NCBI GenBank assembly: GCA_017387165.1
Contig: JAFOFS010000002.1
Location: 1-5,557, forward strand
Direction: 5' to 3'
Origin: Clostridia bacterium
GTDB taxonomy: Bacteria > Bacillota > Clostridia > Oscillospirales > Acutalibacteraceae
Length of the DNA: 5,557 bases
Shown here: piece after piece, positions 5,471 through 5,557 of the stretch
How positions within the stretch are numbered: the stretch's first letter is position 1
Layout of the letters: every line of letters starts with the position of its first letter
Translations under genes and position numbers: made by a program
Notes under the pieces: generated by a model
What the model saw: the letters and a program-made list of their open reading frames with translations, nothing else
Databases searched by the model: none
What the model was told of the DNA's origin: nothing

Positions 5471-5502
5471 TCGGAGATTTTTAAAAGAGCGGATTTTTGC
5501 TC
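5436..5502. repeat. Alternative hairpin overlapping the nested set
   Basis: GAGCAAAAA (5436-5444) pairs with TTTTTGCTC (5494-5502), and AAATCTCC (5452-5459) pairs with GGAGATTT (5473-5480). The 13-nt loop between the inner arms contains CGCTTTAAGG, the partner of 5362-5371. GAG at 5436-5438 is shared with the AAATTGAG arm, so the two folds compete. Confidence 0.6.
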
Positions 5503-5521
5503 ATCCGAGGCACAAAACGCA

Positions 5522-5542
5522 GCGAATACTGGATGTATTCGC
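5522..5542. repeat. Perfect 8-bp hairpin near right edge
   Basis: GCGAATAC (5522-5529) and GTATTCGC (5535-5542) enclose the 5-nt loop TGGAT. There is no T tract, so it is not a classical terminator. It may be the end or a module of the same repeat element. Confidence 0.55.
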
Positions 5543-5557
5543 GAGTATTTTAACGAA

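Larger units (their letters stand above)
5295..5557. other. Gene-free structured region after atpE
   Basis: No frame on either strand gives a protein with a ribosome-binding site and recognisable content. The sequence is clearly poorer in GC than the genes around it and is dense in inverted repeats, listed separately. An ATP synthase operon normally continues with atpF soon after atpE, so this is either an inserted repeat element, a structured RNA, or an operon end with atypical termination. The hairpin 5452-5480 runs into a T stretch (5478-5482) and could act as a weak plus-strand terminator. Confidence 0.6.

Noticed and set aside
5295..5557. A CRISPR array or tandem repeat after atpE
   Set aside because: The repeats are inverted, of different lengths, and not regularly spaced direct copies.

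Overview
The window looks like a chromosomal segment of an anaerobic member of the Bacillota, most likely a clostridium of the Oscillospirales/Ruminococcaceae kind. This is inferred from strong AGGAGG ribosome-binding sites, textbook sigma-A promoters, GC-rich genes (about 60 % by eye), non-ATG starts and an atpI-atpB-atpE order. No rRNA, tRNA, CRISPR array or transposase is visible.

Left part, minus strand. A promoter at 701-729 drives a bacterial microcompartment (BMC) operon that runs off the left edge. It encodes a 101-residue BMC-H shell protein (366-671), then a second BMC-domain protein (1-351) with a cysteine in the pore position. The second reading frame passes without a stop into what I recognise as the N-terminus of an aconitase X (AcnX) family dehydratase. 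At exactly that point GC content falls from about 63 % to about 44 % and codon use changes. This is either a novel shell-enzyme fusion or a recombination or assembly junction. Upstream of the operon is putP (813-2354), a full-length Na+/proline-type symporter with its own promoter and a strong terminator. Some AcnX enzymes are known to dehydrate cis-3-hydroxyproline. The PutP + BMC + AcnX set therefore suggests, as a hypothesis only, a compartment for proline-like or hydroxyproline-like substrates.

Middle, plus strand. Divergent from putP is a single-gene unit (2615-3484). It encodes a stand-alone E2-type acyltransferase fold (2-oxo acid dehydrogenase/CAT superfamily) without lipoyl or E3-binding domains and with Glu in place of the catalytic His. 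A perfect-palindrome terminator ends it.

Right part, plus strand. A strong promoter (3608-3635) starts an F-type ATP synthase operon: atpI (GTG start), atpB (TTG start) and atpE. The c subunit carries Glu at both ion-site carboxylate positions and Thr-Thr-x-x-Tyr around the second. This matches the two-carboxylate Na+-binding motif described for Fusobacterium nucleatum. A Na+-driven ATP synthase and a Na+-coupled PutP would make a coherent sodium cycle.

After atpE, where atpF would normally follow within a few tens of bases, there are 263 bases with no supportable gene. They hold nested inverted repeats, including a hairpin loop complementary to an upstream segment. They look like a structured RNA or a dispersed repeat inserted in the operon.
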